This document shows, piece by piece, positions 1 to 6,079 of a stretch of DNA of 15,627 nucleotides. Position 1 is the stretch's first letter. Each line of letters starts with the position of its first letter. The notes beneath the pieces were generated by a model. That model saw nothing but the letters and a program-made list of their open reading frames with translations. It did no database searches and was not told the DNA's origin. The DNA is from an uncultured bacterium (GTDB taxonomy: Bacteria; Actinomycetota; Coriobacteriia; Coriobacteriales; Coriobacteriaceae): positions 1 to 15,627 of the forward strand of contig CAJMSV010000042.1 of assembly GCA_905216175.1 (NCBI GenBank). The letters run 5' to 3'. The translations under genes and the position numbers were made by a program.

Positions 1-65
1 GAATCCCCCCCCGGCCCCGCGGCCTGCGCTGCCTTGCTTCATCGAGTTGTGGGTTTGTAAATTGG

Positions 66-95
66 CGTGCCGCCCCGTGTGGGGCGGCACGTTTT
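66..95 (+). terminator. Intrinsic terminator, plus strand
   Basis: Perfect 11-bp GC-rich stem (66-76 with 81-91) around a GTGT loop, followed on the plus strand by TTTTGTTT. The T-run lies on the plus-strand side only, so it should end a rightward transcript whose gene lies mostly outside the window. It faces the end of the minus-strand kinase gene. Bases 1-65 carry no gene I can identify. Confidence 0.85.
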
Positions 96-122
96 GTTTG
101 GGGTGGGCGTCTGCCGCGTGCG

Positions 123-1166
123 TTACTCGAAGTATTGGAACTTGTTGGTCGAGAAGGCAAACGTTACGACGAAGCCTTTGCCGGGCTCGGATGCTGCGGT
201 GACGTCGATGCCCATCTTGGAGCACAGGCGTGCCACCAGGTAGAGACCGATACCCGTTGCGCGCTTGGTGGTGCGGCCGTTGTCGCCGGTAAAGCCCTTC
301 TCGAACACGCGTGGCAGGTCGGCCGCGCTCACGCCGCAGCCGTTGTCCGCGACGGTGAGCTCGATGCGTTCGCTCGCCAGGCCCTCGTCCAGCAACGCAC
401 CCGAAAACACAATCTTTGCGCCGTCCTCACGCGCATATTTAATGCTGTTCTGAATGAGCTGGCCCAAAATAAACTCGAGCCAATTTTCGTCGGTAAAGAC
501 CTCAAAGTCGAGGTTCTCGCACACCGGAGCCACGTGCGCCGCGATGAGCTCGCGGGCGTTGGCTTTAATCGCACCCGTCACCAAGGTCTTAAGGTCCCAG
601 CGACGAATCAGGTAGTCACGCTCCACGACTTCCGAGCGCGCGTAGTACAGCGCCTGGTCGATATAGCGCTCCACGCGAGCCAACTCACGGCCCAGGTCAT
701 CCACGCGCGACAGGTCGTCTTCGCTGCCGTCCAGGTTTTCCAAAATCAGGTGAGCCGCCGCCAGAGGCAGCTTGGCCTCGTGGACCCAGCTCTCGATATA
801 GTCGCGATAGTCATCGGTCTGACGCCGGCCTTCGGCAACCTCGTCGCAAGCGGCTTTGCCCACCCGGCGCAAGACCTCGTACTCGAGCTCGCCCTCGGCA
901 TAGGTCGGGCATTGCACCATCTCCTGCACCCATGCGGGACTCTCGAGCTCCTCTGCCGCACGCTCCAGCTGGCGCAGAAAACGACGACGACGCGCGTACT
1001 CGATCACGATGCCGAGCATACCAAAGATAAAGGACACGCCAACCGCCACGACCACGATAGAAACGGGTGCGCCGGCGACCGTCAGCACAAAGCAGCTCAG
1101 CAGCACGCCGCACGTCCACACGGCGACGGGAAGCAGCGCATCTTTAAAGAACTTGGCAAACGACAT
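123..1166 (-). CDS. Sensor histidine kinase, intramembrane-sensing (BceS-like)
   Basis: 347-aa membrane histidine kinase that should phosphorylate the regulator encoded just upstream. Two closely spaced hydrophobic helices occupy residues about 10-31 and 35-55, with almost no extracellular loop. This is the layout of intramembrane-sensing kinases. The H-box is ESWVHEAKLPL with His129 as phospho-acceptor; the WVHE form is typical of the BceS/GraS group. The ATP-binding domain shows the N-box (Asn240 in LIQNSIKYA), the G1 box (DNGCG, 274-278) and the G2 box (TGIGL, 304-308). The ATG lies 9 bp after the regulator stop, so the two are co-transcribed. Family members usually act with a BceAB-type ABC transporter against peptide antibiotics. 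None is encoded nearby, so the signal is unknown. The kinase assignment is firm; the Bce-type role is inferred. Confidence 0.93.
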   Translation of the reverse strand: MSFAKFFKDALLPVAVWTCGVLLSCFVLTVAGAPVSIVVVAVGVSFIFGMLGIVIEYARRRRFLRQLERAAEELESPAWVQEMVQCPTYAEGELEYEVLRRVGKAACDEVAEGRRQTDDYRDYIESWVHEAKLPLAAAHLILENLDGSEDDLSRVDDLGRELARVERYIDQALYYARSEVVERDYLIRRWDLKTLVTGAIKANARELIAAHVAPVCENLDFEVFTDENWLEFILGQLIQNSIKYAREDGAKIVFSGALLDEGLASERIELTVADNGCGVSAADLPRVFEKGFTGDNGRTTKRATGIGLYLVARLCSKMGIDVTAASEPGKGFVVTFAFSTNKFQYFE

Positions 1167-1175
1167 AGCCGGCCC

Positions 1176-1847
1176 CTAGACCGAATAGCCTTGGCCGCGG
1201 TGCGTCGTCAAATACCCCTTTATGCCGATTTTTTCGAGCGTGGTGCGCAGGCGGTTGATGTTAACGGTAAGCGTGTTGTCGTCCACGAAGGCGTCGGAGT
1301 CCCACAGGTCCTGCATGATGGCCGGACGCGAGACAATCTTGCCCGCGCGACCCAAGAGCAGCGAGAGGATGCGCAGCTCGTTTTTGGTGAGCTCGGTACT
1401 GGTGCCGGTTTGCATGTTGGTGACCATGGAGCGAGCGAGATCGAGCTCCAGGCCCTTGTGGACAAGTGTGCTGCGCTCGCCCGCCGCCGCGGTGCGACGC
1501 AGCAAGGCATTGATGCGCGCCACGAGCACGCGGGCGCTGTAAGGCTTGGGAACAAAGTCGTCCGCGCCAAGCGTCATGGCCATGACCTCGTCAATCTCGG
1601 TCGTGCGCGAGGTGAGGACGATGATGGGGACCTCGGATTCGCGGCGAACCTCATGGCAGATATGCTGGCCGTCCTTGACGGGAAGCGTCAGGTCGAGCAG
1701 CACCAGGTCGGGCGCGGCAGCGAGAATATCGCGCGAGACATGCTCAAACGATTCGCAGGCCTCGATTTCAAACCCGGCGCGGGCAAGGATGTCGATAAGC
1801 TCACGACGAATGGGCTCGTCGTCCTCAACGACATAGATCAGCGCCAT
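1176..1847 (-). CDS. OmpR-family response regulator
   Basis: 223-aa cytoplasmic DNA-binding regulator. The receiver domain (about 1-115) has the acidic pocket EDD at 8-10, the phospho-acceptor Asp52 in LLDLTLP and Lys101 in PKPYS. A winged-helix DNA-binding domain follows (about 130-223), ending in the usual HRGQGYSV. I chose the ATG at 1847 (MALIYVVEDD) because GGGAGGA lies 5 bp upstream of it. The in-frame ATG at 1859 would overlap that ribosome binding site. It is the first gene of a two-gene operon with the BceS-like kinase downstream. An inverted repeat at 1890-1925 may be its operator. Confidence 0.94.
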   Translation of the reverse strand: MALIYVVEDDEPIRRELIDILARAGFEIEACESFEHVSRDILAAAPDLVLLDLTLPVKDGQHICHEVRRESEVPIIVLTSRTTEIDEVMAMTLGADDFVPKPYSARVLVARINALLRRTAAAGERSTLVHKGLELDLARSMVTNMQTGTSTELTKNELRILSLLLGRAGKIVSRPAIMQDLWDSDAFVDDNTLTVNINRLRTTLEKIGIKGYLTTHRGQGYSV

Positions 1848-1889
1848 GTGTCCTCCCATTTCGCGTAACTTGCACCTTCCACACCATTA

Positions 1890-1925
1890 TGCCCACGGCG
1901 TCGCAACGATACGACCCCGTGGGCA
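1890..1925. promoter_or_regulatory. Inverted repeat upstream of the two-component operon
   Basis: Nine-bp perfect arms (TGCCCACGG at 1890-1898 with its complement at 1917-1925) plus a further 4 bp inside (GTCG/CGAC) after one mismatch, with an 8-nt loop. It sits about 43-78 bp upstream of the regulator start and has no T-run on either side. It is therefore more likely an operator or leader hairpin than a terminator. Function is inferred from position only. Confidence 0.45.
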
Positions 1926-1959
1926 CCTAATATGACAAAAGTGTTCGATAGCCTTAAGA

Positions 1960-1995
1960 GAAAATAGGGGCCTCGGTCCTAAACCGATCGGCCCC
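1960..1995 (-). terminator. Intrinsic terminator after the 2082-2789 gene
   Basis: Stem GGGGCC(T)CGGT / ACCG(A)..GGCCCC (1967-1977 with 1983-1995, 2-nt bulge). On the minus strand it is followed by TATTTTCT, the correct side for ending the hypothetical gene about 90 bp upstream. A smaller palindromic pair, CTCGAG-6 nt-CTCGAG, lies at about 2008-2025. Confidence 0.7.
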
Positions 1996-2081
1996 ATCAC
2001 TTCGACCTCGAGCCTCTACTCGAGCGTACGCATGTATGCAGAGATGGAATGATTCTTTAATCCCCGTCCCAGAAAAATCAT

Positions 2082-2789
2082 TTAGCGACGGGCGCGGAGC
2101 TTTTCGTAGCCGTCGGCGAAGAAGGTGACCATAGCGGCGTCCGCCTCAGCGGCATCGGTATCGTCGGCAGGGACCACGCCGTGCTCGTCGCTCACCAGAA
2201 ACAGCGCGCCCTTAAGCTGCGCGGGAATATCTACGCGCGTGACCGAGATGCCCTTGGTCTGGGCCAGCTGCTCGATGAGCGTCGCCGTGCCGCACAGGCA
2301 CTCGTCCGCTGGCGCCACAAAGGCAAGCTCGCCGTTATCGACGGCGGCGAGCAGCTCGGGCGCCACGCCGGTTTCGTCGGCCTCGGAGCGGGCCTCGGCG
2401 GAGCGGGCACGTAGCGCCTTGGCCGACGTATCGGTTAGCGGCTCGTACTCCCCCACCGTCATGGCGGCGTTGCCGTTGACGTCGATCACCAGCATGAGCA
2501 CGCCGTCGCGTGCGGTGTAATCGCCCTCGGCAAGCGACCACTCAACGTGCTGCTTGGCCCAGCTGAGCATGTTATGGGTAAGCGGCTCGCCCTGCACCAA
2601 ACGCTCGGACAGTGCGCGAATGTGGCGGTTGAGCATGGGCACCTTTTTGTTGGACATGCGCCAACGGCAGACAAGCGCGGGCTTGTCGAGCGTAAACTTC
2701 TCGACCGCCTCCTGATTGGCGCAAAAGTCCTCGTACGCACGCTGATCCTCGGCATTGCCAAACAGCTCGGCATCATCAATCTGGGGCAT
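2082..2789 (-). CDS. Conserved-looking hypothetical cytoplasmic protein
   Basis: 235-aa acidic protein with no signal peptide or membrane helix; I do not recognise its family. The N-terminal half (about 30-90) is basic and helical with Trp and His residues. A hydrophobic strand (about 97-103, VLMLVID) is followed by GEYEPL. Residues 120-140 form an Ala/Arg/Glu-rich helix, and a C-terminal section contains CLCG (164-167). Codon use matches the neighbours, which supports a real gene. Two starts are possible: ATG 2789 (MPQIDD, preceded by GAAAGG at normal spacing) and ATG 2813 (adds MTNTKGTT, preceded by AGAGG). I prefer 2789 because a possible -10 (TATAAG, 2822-2827) would place the mRNA start at about the 2813 codon. 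It is a single-gene unit between two terminators. Confidence 0.75.
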   Translation of the reverse strand: MPQIDDAELFGNAEDQRAYEDFCANQEAVEKFTLDKPALVCRWRMSNKKVPMLNRHIRALSERLVQGEPLTHNMLSWAKQHVEWSLAEGDYTARDGVLMLVIDVNGNAAMTVGEYEPLTDTSAKALRARSAEARSEADETGVAPELLAAVDNGELAFVAPADECLCGTATLIEQLAQTKGISVTRVDIPAQLKGALFLVSDEHGVVPADDTDAAEADAAMVTFFADGYEKLRARR

Positions 2790-2830
2790 GGTTGTACCTT
2801 TCGTGTTAGTCATTCCGTCCTCTTATACCA

Positions 2831-2865
2831 AAAAGACGGCCCTCCAAACGGAGCAGCCGTCTTTT
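2831..2865 (-). terminator. Intrinsic terminator downstream of purH
   Basis: Perfect 10-bp arms AAAAGACGGC / GCCGTCTTTT (2831-2840 with 2856-2865), with A- and T-runs flanking the GC core. It works as a minus-strand terminator for purH and could act in both directions. It ends only 18 bp before the alternative start of the next minus-strand gene, so that gene's promoter must overlap the hairpin or lie inside it. Confidence 0.85.
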
Positions 2866-2905
2866 GCGGAGATTATTTTGACGATATGGTCAGGCGACCG
2901 ATCAG

Positions 2906-2935
2906 CTTAATGGGATAGAACAACATCCCATTAAG
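2906..2935. repeat. Perfect 11-bp inverted repeat
   Basis: CTTAATGGGAT (2906-2916) and its exact complement (2925-2935) around an 8-nt loop. On the plus strand GGGTTTT follows; on the minus strand no T-run follows. It lies in the purH 3' untranslated region, between the long hairpin and the terminator. Role unknown: a plus-oriented terminator, an mRNA-end stabiliser or part of a repeat. Confidence 0.55.
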
Positions 2936-2941
2936 GGTTTT

Positions 2942-3028
2942 CCAAGTGCCCGAGATTGCCCCGAAAGAGGAGCGCCGCGTACTAAATGTACGCAAGCGAC
3001 GGTTTGAGGGGCAAGGTCGGGTGCTTGG
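2942..3028 (-). ncRNA. Long imperfect hairpin in the purH 3' region (candidate structured RNA or repeat)
   Basis: Two 21-nt arms (2942-2962 and 3008-3028) pair with 4 mismatches (CCAAG..CCCGA..TTGCCCC). Inside them is a second perfect 6-bp stem, GCGTAC/GTACGC (2977-2982 with 2988-2993), capped by TAAAT. It begins 8 nt after the purH stop. The two-tier pairing over 87 nt is well beyond a normal terminator and has no T-tract. I know no Rfam family that it fits. It may be a dispersed intergenic repeat. Confidence 0.45.
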
Positions 3029-3036
3029 GAAAGCCT

Positions 3037-4644
3037 CTAGTGCCTAAAATGCCTGGCCCCCGTGAAGACCATCGCAATACCATGCTCGTTGCAAGCCTGG
3101 ATGCTCTCGTCGTCGCGCTTGGAGCCGCCGGGCTGGATGATGCAGGTCACGCCGTGTGCAGCAAGCACGTCGACGTTGTCGCGGAACGGGAAGAACGCGT
3201 CGCTTGCACAGGCAAAGCCGCCCTTCTCCACGCCCTCGCGCTCGCAGAAGTCCTCGGCGCGCTCGCAGGCAAGCAGCGCAGAGTCAACGCGGTTAGGCTG
3301 ACCCGGGCCCATGCCAATGCCGGCCTTGCCCTTGGAGACCAGGATGGCGTTGGACTTAACGCCCTTGCAGACCTTCCAGGCAAACTCGAGCTCGGCCATC
3401 TCGGCGTCGGTGGGCTTGCGGTCGGTGGGGAACGTAAAGGTCGCGGGATCCTCGGTCACGCGGTCGACCCCCTGCACCAGCAAGCCGCCGTCGACGGAGC
3501 GCAGCTCCACCTGGGCGCCGTGGTCCACGCCGCCGGTGGCCAGCACGCGCAGGTTGGGGCGCTTGGCCAGGCGCTCGAGCGCCTCGTCGGTGTAGCTCGG
3601 GGCGATGATAACCTCGACGAACTGCTTGTTCTGATCGGCAAAGTGCTCGACCAGCTCATAGGGAACCTCGCGGTTGCAGGCAATGATGCCGCCGAAGGCG
3701 CTCTTGGGATCGCAGGCGAAGGCGCGGTCGTAGGCGGCCGTGATGTCCTCGGCCACGGCGGAGCCGCAGGGGTTCTGATGCTTGAGGATCACGCAGGCCG
3801 GCTCGTCGAATTCGCGGACCAGGTTCCAAGCGGCGTCGGCATCCAGATAGTTGTTGTAGCTGAGCGGCTTGCCCTGGATCTGCTCGGAGCCCACGAGCGG
3901 GAACTGCGAGCTCGCGGTGTTCTCGCAACCCTCGGCAAAGCGATAGACCGTGGCCTTCTGCTGCGGGTTCTCGCCATAGCGCAGGTCGTCGACCTTCTCC
4001 AGCGAGATCTCGAGCTTGGCAGAGGTGTCCGCCACGTCGCTTGCCTGGGCGGCAAGCCAACGGGAGATAGCCGTGTCGTAGGCGGCGGTGGTCTGGTAGA
4101 CCTTCACCTGCAGGCGACGACGGGTGGAAAGCGTGGTGCAGCCACCGGTCTCGTGCATCTCGGCTAGGACGGCATCATAGTCGGCCGGGTCGGAAATGAC
4201 GGTAACGCTCGTGGCGTTCTTGGCGGCAGAGCGCAGCATGGAGGGGCCACCGATGTCGATGTGCTCGATGGCGTCCGCGAAGGTGACCTCGGGGTTGGCG
4301 ACGGTCTTCTCGAACTCGTACAGGTTAACGACGACCAGGTCGATCAGCTTAATGCCGTGCTGAGCGGCCTCCTGCATGTGCTGCTCGGAATCGCGGCGGG
4401 CCAGCAGCGCGCCGTGGACCTTGGGGTGCAGGGTCTTAACGCGGCCGTCCATCATCTCGGGATAGCCCGTGAACTCCTCGATGGGGGTTACGGGAACGCC
4501 CGCGTCCTCGATGGCACGAGCCGTGCCGCCCGTAGAGATGATCTCGACGCCAAAGTCATCGACCAGCGTCCGTGCGAAATCGACGACGCCCGTCTTATCG
4601 GTAACCGAGATCAACGCGCGTGCGATCTTCACATCAGATCCCAT
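3037..4644 (-). CDS. purH: Bifunctional AICAR transformylase / IMP cyclohydrolase
   Basis: 535 aa, the usual PurH length. It catalyses the last two steps of purine synthesis: formyl transfer from 10-formyl-THF to AICAR, then ring closure to IMP. The N-terminal MGS-like IMP cyclohydrolase domain (about 1-200) shows ALISVTDKTG, STGGTA, EMMDGRVKTLHPKVHG and DLVVVNLY. The transformylase domain (about 215-535) shows RYGENPQQ, GKPLSYNN, the catalytic KHQNPCG (288-294), KSNAILVSKGKAGIGMGPGQ and the C-terminal FTGARHFRH. ATG 4644 follows AGGAGG at ideal spacing. It is transcribed alone, without other pur genes. I looked upstream for a ZTP riboswitch and did not recognise one. Confidence 0.98.
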   Translation of the reverse strand: MGSDVKIARALISVTDKTGVVDFARTLVDDFGVEIISTGGTARAIEDAGVPVTPIEEFTGYPEMMDGRVKTLHPKVHGALLARRDSEQHMQEAAQHGIKLIDLVVVNLYEFEKTVANPEVTFADAIEHIDIGGPSMLRSAAKNATSVTVISDPADYDAVLAEMHETGGCTTLSTRRRLQVKVYQTTAAYDTAISRWLAAQASDVADTSAKLEISLEKVDDLRYGENPQQKATVYRFAEGCENTASSQFPLVGSEQIQGKPLSYNNYLDADAAWNLVREFDEPACVILKHQNPCGSAVAEDITAAYDRAFACDPKSAFGGIIACNREVPYELVEHFADQNKQFVEVIIAPSYTDEALERLAKRPNLRVLATGGVDHGAQVELRSVDGGLLVQGVDRVTEDPATFTFPTDRKPTDAEMAELEFAWKVCKGVKSNAILVSKGKAGIGMGPGQPNRVDSALLACERAEDFCEREGVEKGGFACASDAFFPFRDNVDVLAAHGVTCIIQPGGSKRDDESIQACNEHGIAMVFTGARHFRH

Positions 4645-4718
4645 GCAGTCCTCCTGTCTGGTACGCCGCCGTGCTCTGTGAGTCGGTGATACGTCGATCT
4701 GCAGCGCTCGCGCAGCGG

Positions 4719-4759
4719 CATTGAAAATACTGATTCAATGTAGCGCATCGAGCGCATCG
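4719..4759. promoter_or_regulatory. Repeats in the purH / GNAT divergent intergenic region
   Basis: The 277-bp gap between purH and the divergent acetyltransferase gene holds a 7-bp inverted repeat (CATTGAA, 4719-4725, with TTCAATG, 4734-4740) and next to it a tandem 9-bp direct repeat AGCGCATCG (4742-4750, 4751-4759). They sit 75-115 bp upstream of purH, where an operator or promoter would be expected. No convincing -35/-10 pair was found for either gene. The rest of the gap shows nothing clear. Confidence 0.35.
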
Positions 4760-4921
4760 ATGCACCCCGCAACGGGCGCATGTGCAGAAAAAGTTTGCGA
4801 GCGGAGGGGATGGGCACGGCACTGGGCACGGTGAGTTCATGGAACACAGGGGCACCATAATTTGATGCCAATGGCGTGGTAGAACTGTGCTCGATATGCA
4901 TCCGCAAAAGAAAGAGGCACC

Positions 4922-5563
4922 ATGGTCTCGCGGGTTCTCTACCGACCGTTTGATACCGAAGACTTCGACGCCATCGCGCTGATTCTGCAACAGCTTTGGC
5001 ATAACAATTCGGATAACGATGAGTACAACCGCCTTGAGGCCGCGTGCGACCTCGCCTATTGCCTTTCGTCATCGACGTTTTCGCAGGTTGCGGTGATTGA
5101 CGGCGAGGCGCGCGGCATTGCACTTGCACGCGCGGGACAGAACTCCGGCGTCACTATCAACGAGCATTGGATGGATACCGAACGCGCGCTGCTATCGCAG
5201 ATGCGTGAGCTGGAGCCTGATGCCTGCGCCGAGTATCTCTCGTTTGTGCGCGCAACCATCCGAACCAACAACCGCCTGCTCGAAAGCAGCCCGTTGCCGC
5301 ACGACAACGAGGTCACGCTGCTTGCCGTAGATCGCGACGTCCATGGCCTGGGCGTTGGCACGGTTCTGCTCGATGCCGCGGTCTCGCACCTGTCCTCGCT
5401 TGGAGCGACGAGGGCGCACCTGTACACCGACTCCAACTGCTCGTGGAAGTTCTACGAGCTGCACGGCTTTAAGCGCACGGCCACGCACCGCGCCAACCGC
5501 GAAGAGCGCCGCCACGACATGCCGCGCGAAAGCTTCCTCTACGAACTCGATCTAACAGCCTAA
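4922..5563 (+). CDS. GNAT-family N-acetyltransferase
   Basis: 213-aa cytoplasmic acetyl-CoA-dependent acyltransferase; substrate unknown. The GNAT core is in the C-terminal half: strand LLAVDRD (133-139) leads into the acetyl-CoA loop HGLGVG (141-146), where His replaces the usual first Gln/Arg. The SSLGATRAHLYTDSN helix-strand and FYELHGFKRTA (177-187) follow, as expected for motif B. The N-terminal 120 residues are longer than a minimal GNAT and probably bind substrate. ATG 4922 follows AAAGAGG at 4 bp. It is divergent from purH, with no co-transcribed partner. REP-like hairpins begin 5 bp after its stop and may end its transcript. Confidence 0.9.
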   Translation: MVSRVLYRPFDTEDFDAIALILQQLWHNNSDNDEYNRLEAACDLAYCLSSSTFSQVAVIDGEARGIALARAGQNSGVTINEHWMDTERALLSQMRELEPDACAEYLSFVRATIRTNNRLLESSPLPHDNEVTLLAVDRDVHGLGVGTVLLDAAVSHLSSLGATRAHLYTDSNCSWKFYELHGFKRTATHRANREERRHDMPRESFLYELDLTA

Positions 5564-5567
5564 ATCT

Positions 5568-5687
5568 GGCAGTTAGGGACGCTCCTTTTATGCCGGCACC
5601 CCGGGACACTCCTAGGCAGCAACCACACCTAGTCATTGGGGACGTTCTTAAATGACTAGTCGCTGGGGACAGTCTTGATCAAAACGG
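5568..5687. repeat. REP-like GGGAC repeat cluster, left
   Basis: Four GGGAC boxes (starting 5576, 5603, 5639, 5666) form two pairs, each with boxes exactly 27 bp apart. Consensus of a pair is about GGGACG(C/T)TC(C/T)TT, a short palindrome (TGCCGGCA in pair 1, GACTAGTC in pair 2), then GGGACA(C/G)TC. In pair 2 the first box sits in the loop of a perfect 9-bp inverted repeat (CTAGTCATT 5629-5637 / AATGACTAG 5651-5659). The same unit recurs at 8136-8189. This resembles REP sequences mobilised by RAYT/IS200-type transposases; no such transposase is in the window. Confidence 0.6.
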
Positions 5688-5733
5688 CCGCCGAAGCCCT
5701 CGTTGGCATCGCCCTATAGGGGGTCTGCAAATA

Positions 5734-5969
5734 GCTGTGGTCAAAAAACATCAAAAATGAGTACTGTTACCTTTTTAGTAGCAGCGCAATTCGGCTTTTT
5801 CGGGTCTCTTAGGCGTCTCGGCGCGTCGGATGAACTAACGTATCTCCCCAAATGTACAATAAAATGGACTCCTAACGAGAAATAATATCGTTAGGAGTCC
5901 ATTATTTAGTACAAACAAATGTGACAATCTAGGCAACAGTACTCATATTTGGCATTTTTTGCCCACTGC
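5734..5969. mobile_element. MITE-like element with 38-nt inverted ends
   Basis: Ends 5734-5771 and 5932-5969 are inverted copies matching at 31 of 38 positions, sharing GTGG, CAAAAAA and TGAGTACTGTT. The 236-bp body has no credible gene. It is AT-richer than the flanks and carries a strong internal hairpin (5863-5903). This is the structure of a non-autonomous element or dispersed palindromic repeat. I see no clear target-site duplication, so the mobile origin is inferred. Confidence 0.55.
5863..5903 (-). terminator. Strong hairpin, probable terminator
   Basis: Perfect 15-bp arms (5863-5877 with 5889-5903) around an 11-nt AT loop. GTAC pairs again further out (5854-5857 / 5909-5912). On the minus strand TTTTATTGT follows, fitting termination of the DUF2207 transcript about 180 bp downstream of its stop. 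The plus side is weaker (ATTATTTAG). A weaker hairpin nearer the gene (6031-6058) is followed by a minus-strand TTTTT run about 12 nt away. Confidence 0.6.
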
Positions 5970-6079
5970 CCCTTGCGCGAAGGTCCGCAGCGGAAAGTAT
6001 GGCCCGTTTCGATGCACAAAAATGGGATGAATCTTCCCTGGCAACCGCCCAGAAAGATCCACCCCAAAGCAAGCGCTCG

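Noticed and set aside
135..1868. 577-codon plus-strand open frame opposite the two-component genes
   Set aside because: It mirrors the kinase and regulator genes, is rich in Ala/Arg/His/Val and has no domain or ribosome site. It is a GC-rich antisense shadow.
2986..4167. 393-codon plus-strand frame opposite purH
   Set aside because: Antisense to a fully recognisable purH and made of low-complexity Leu/Gly/Ala/Val/His residues.
4645..4921. ZTP (pfl) riboswitch upstream of purH
   Set aside because: Expected from pathway knowledge, but the conserved pseudoknot sequences could not be found by eye on the minus strand.
5703..5885. 60-codon plus-strand frame in the MITE-like element
   Set aside because: It starts outside the element, crosses its left end and internal stem, and has no ribosome site or recognisable content.
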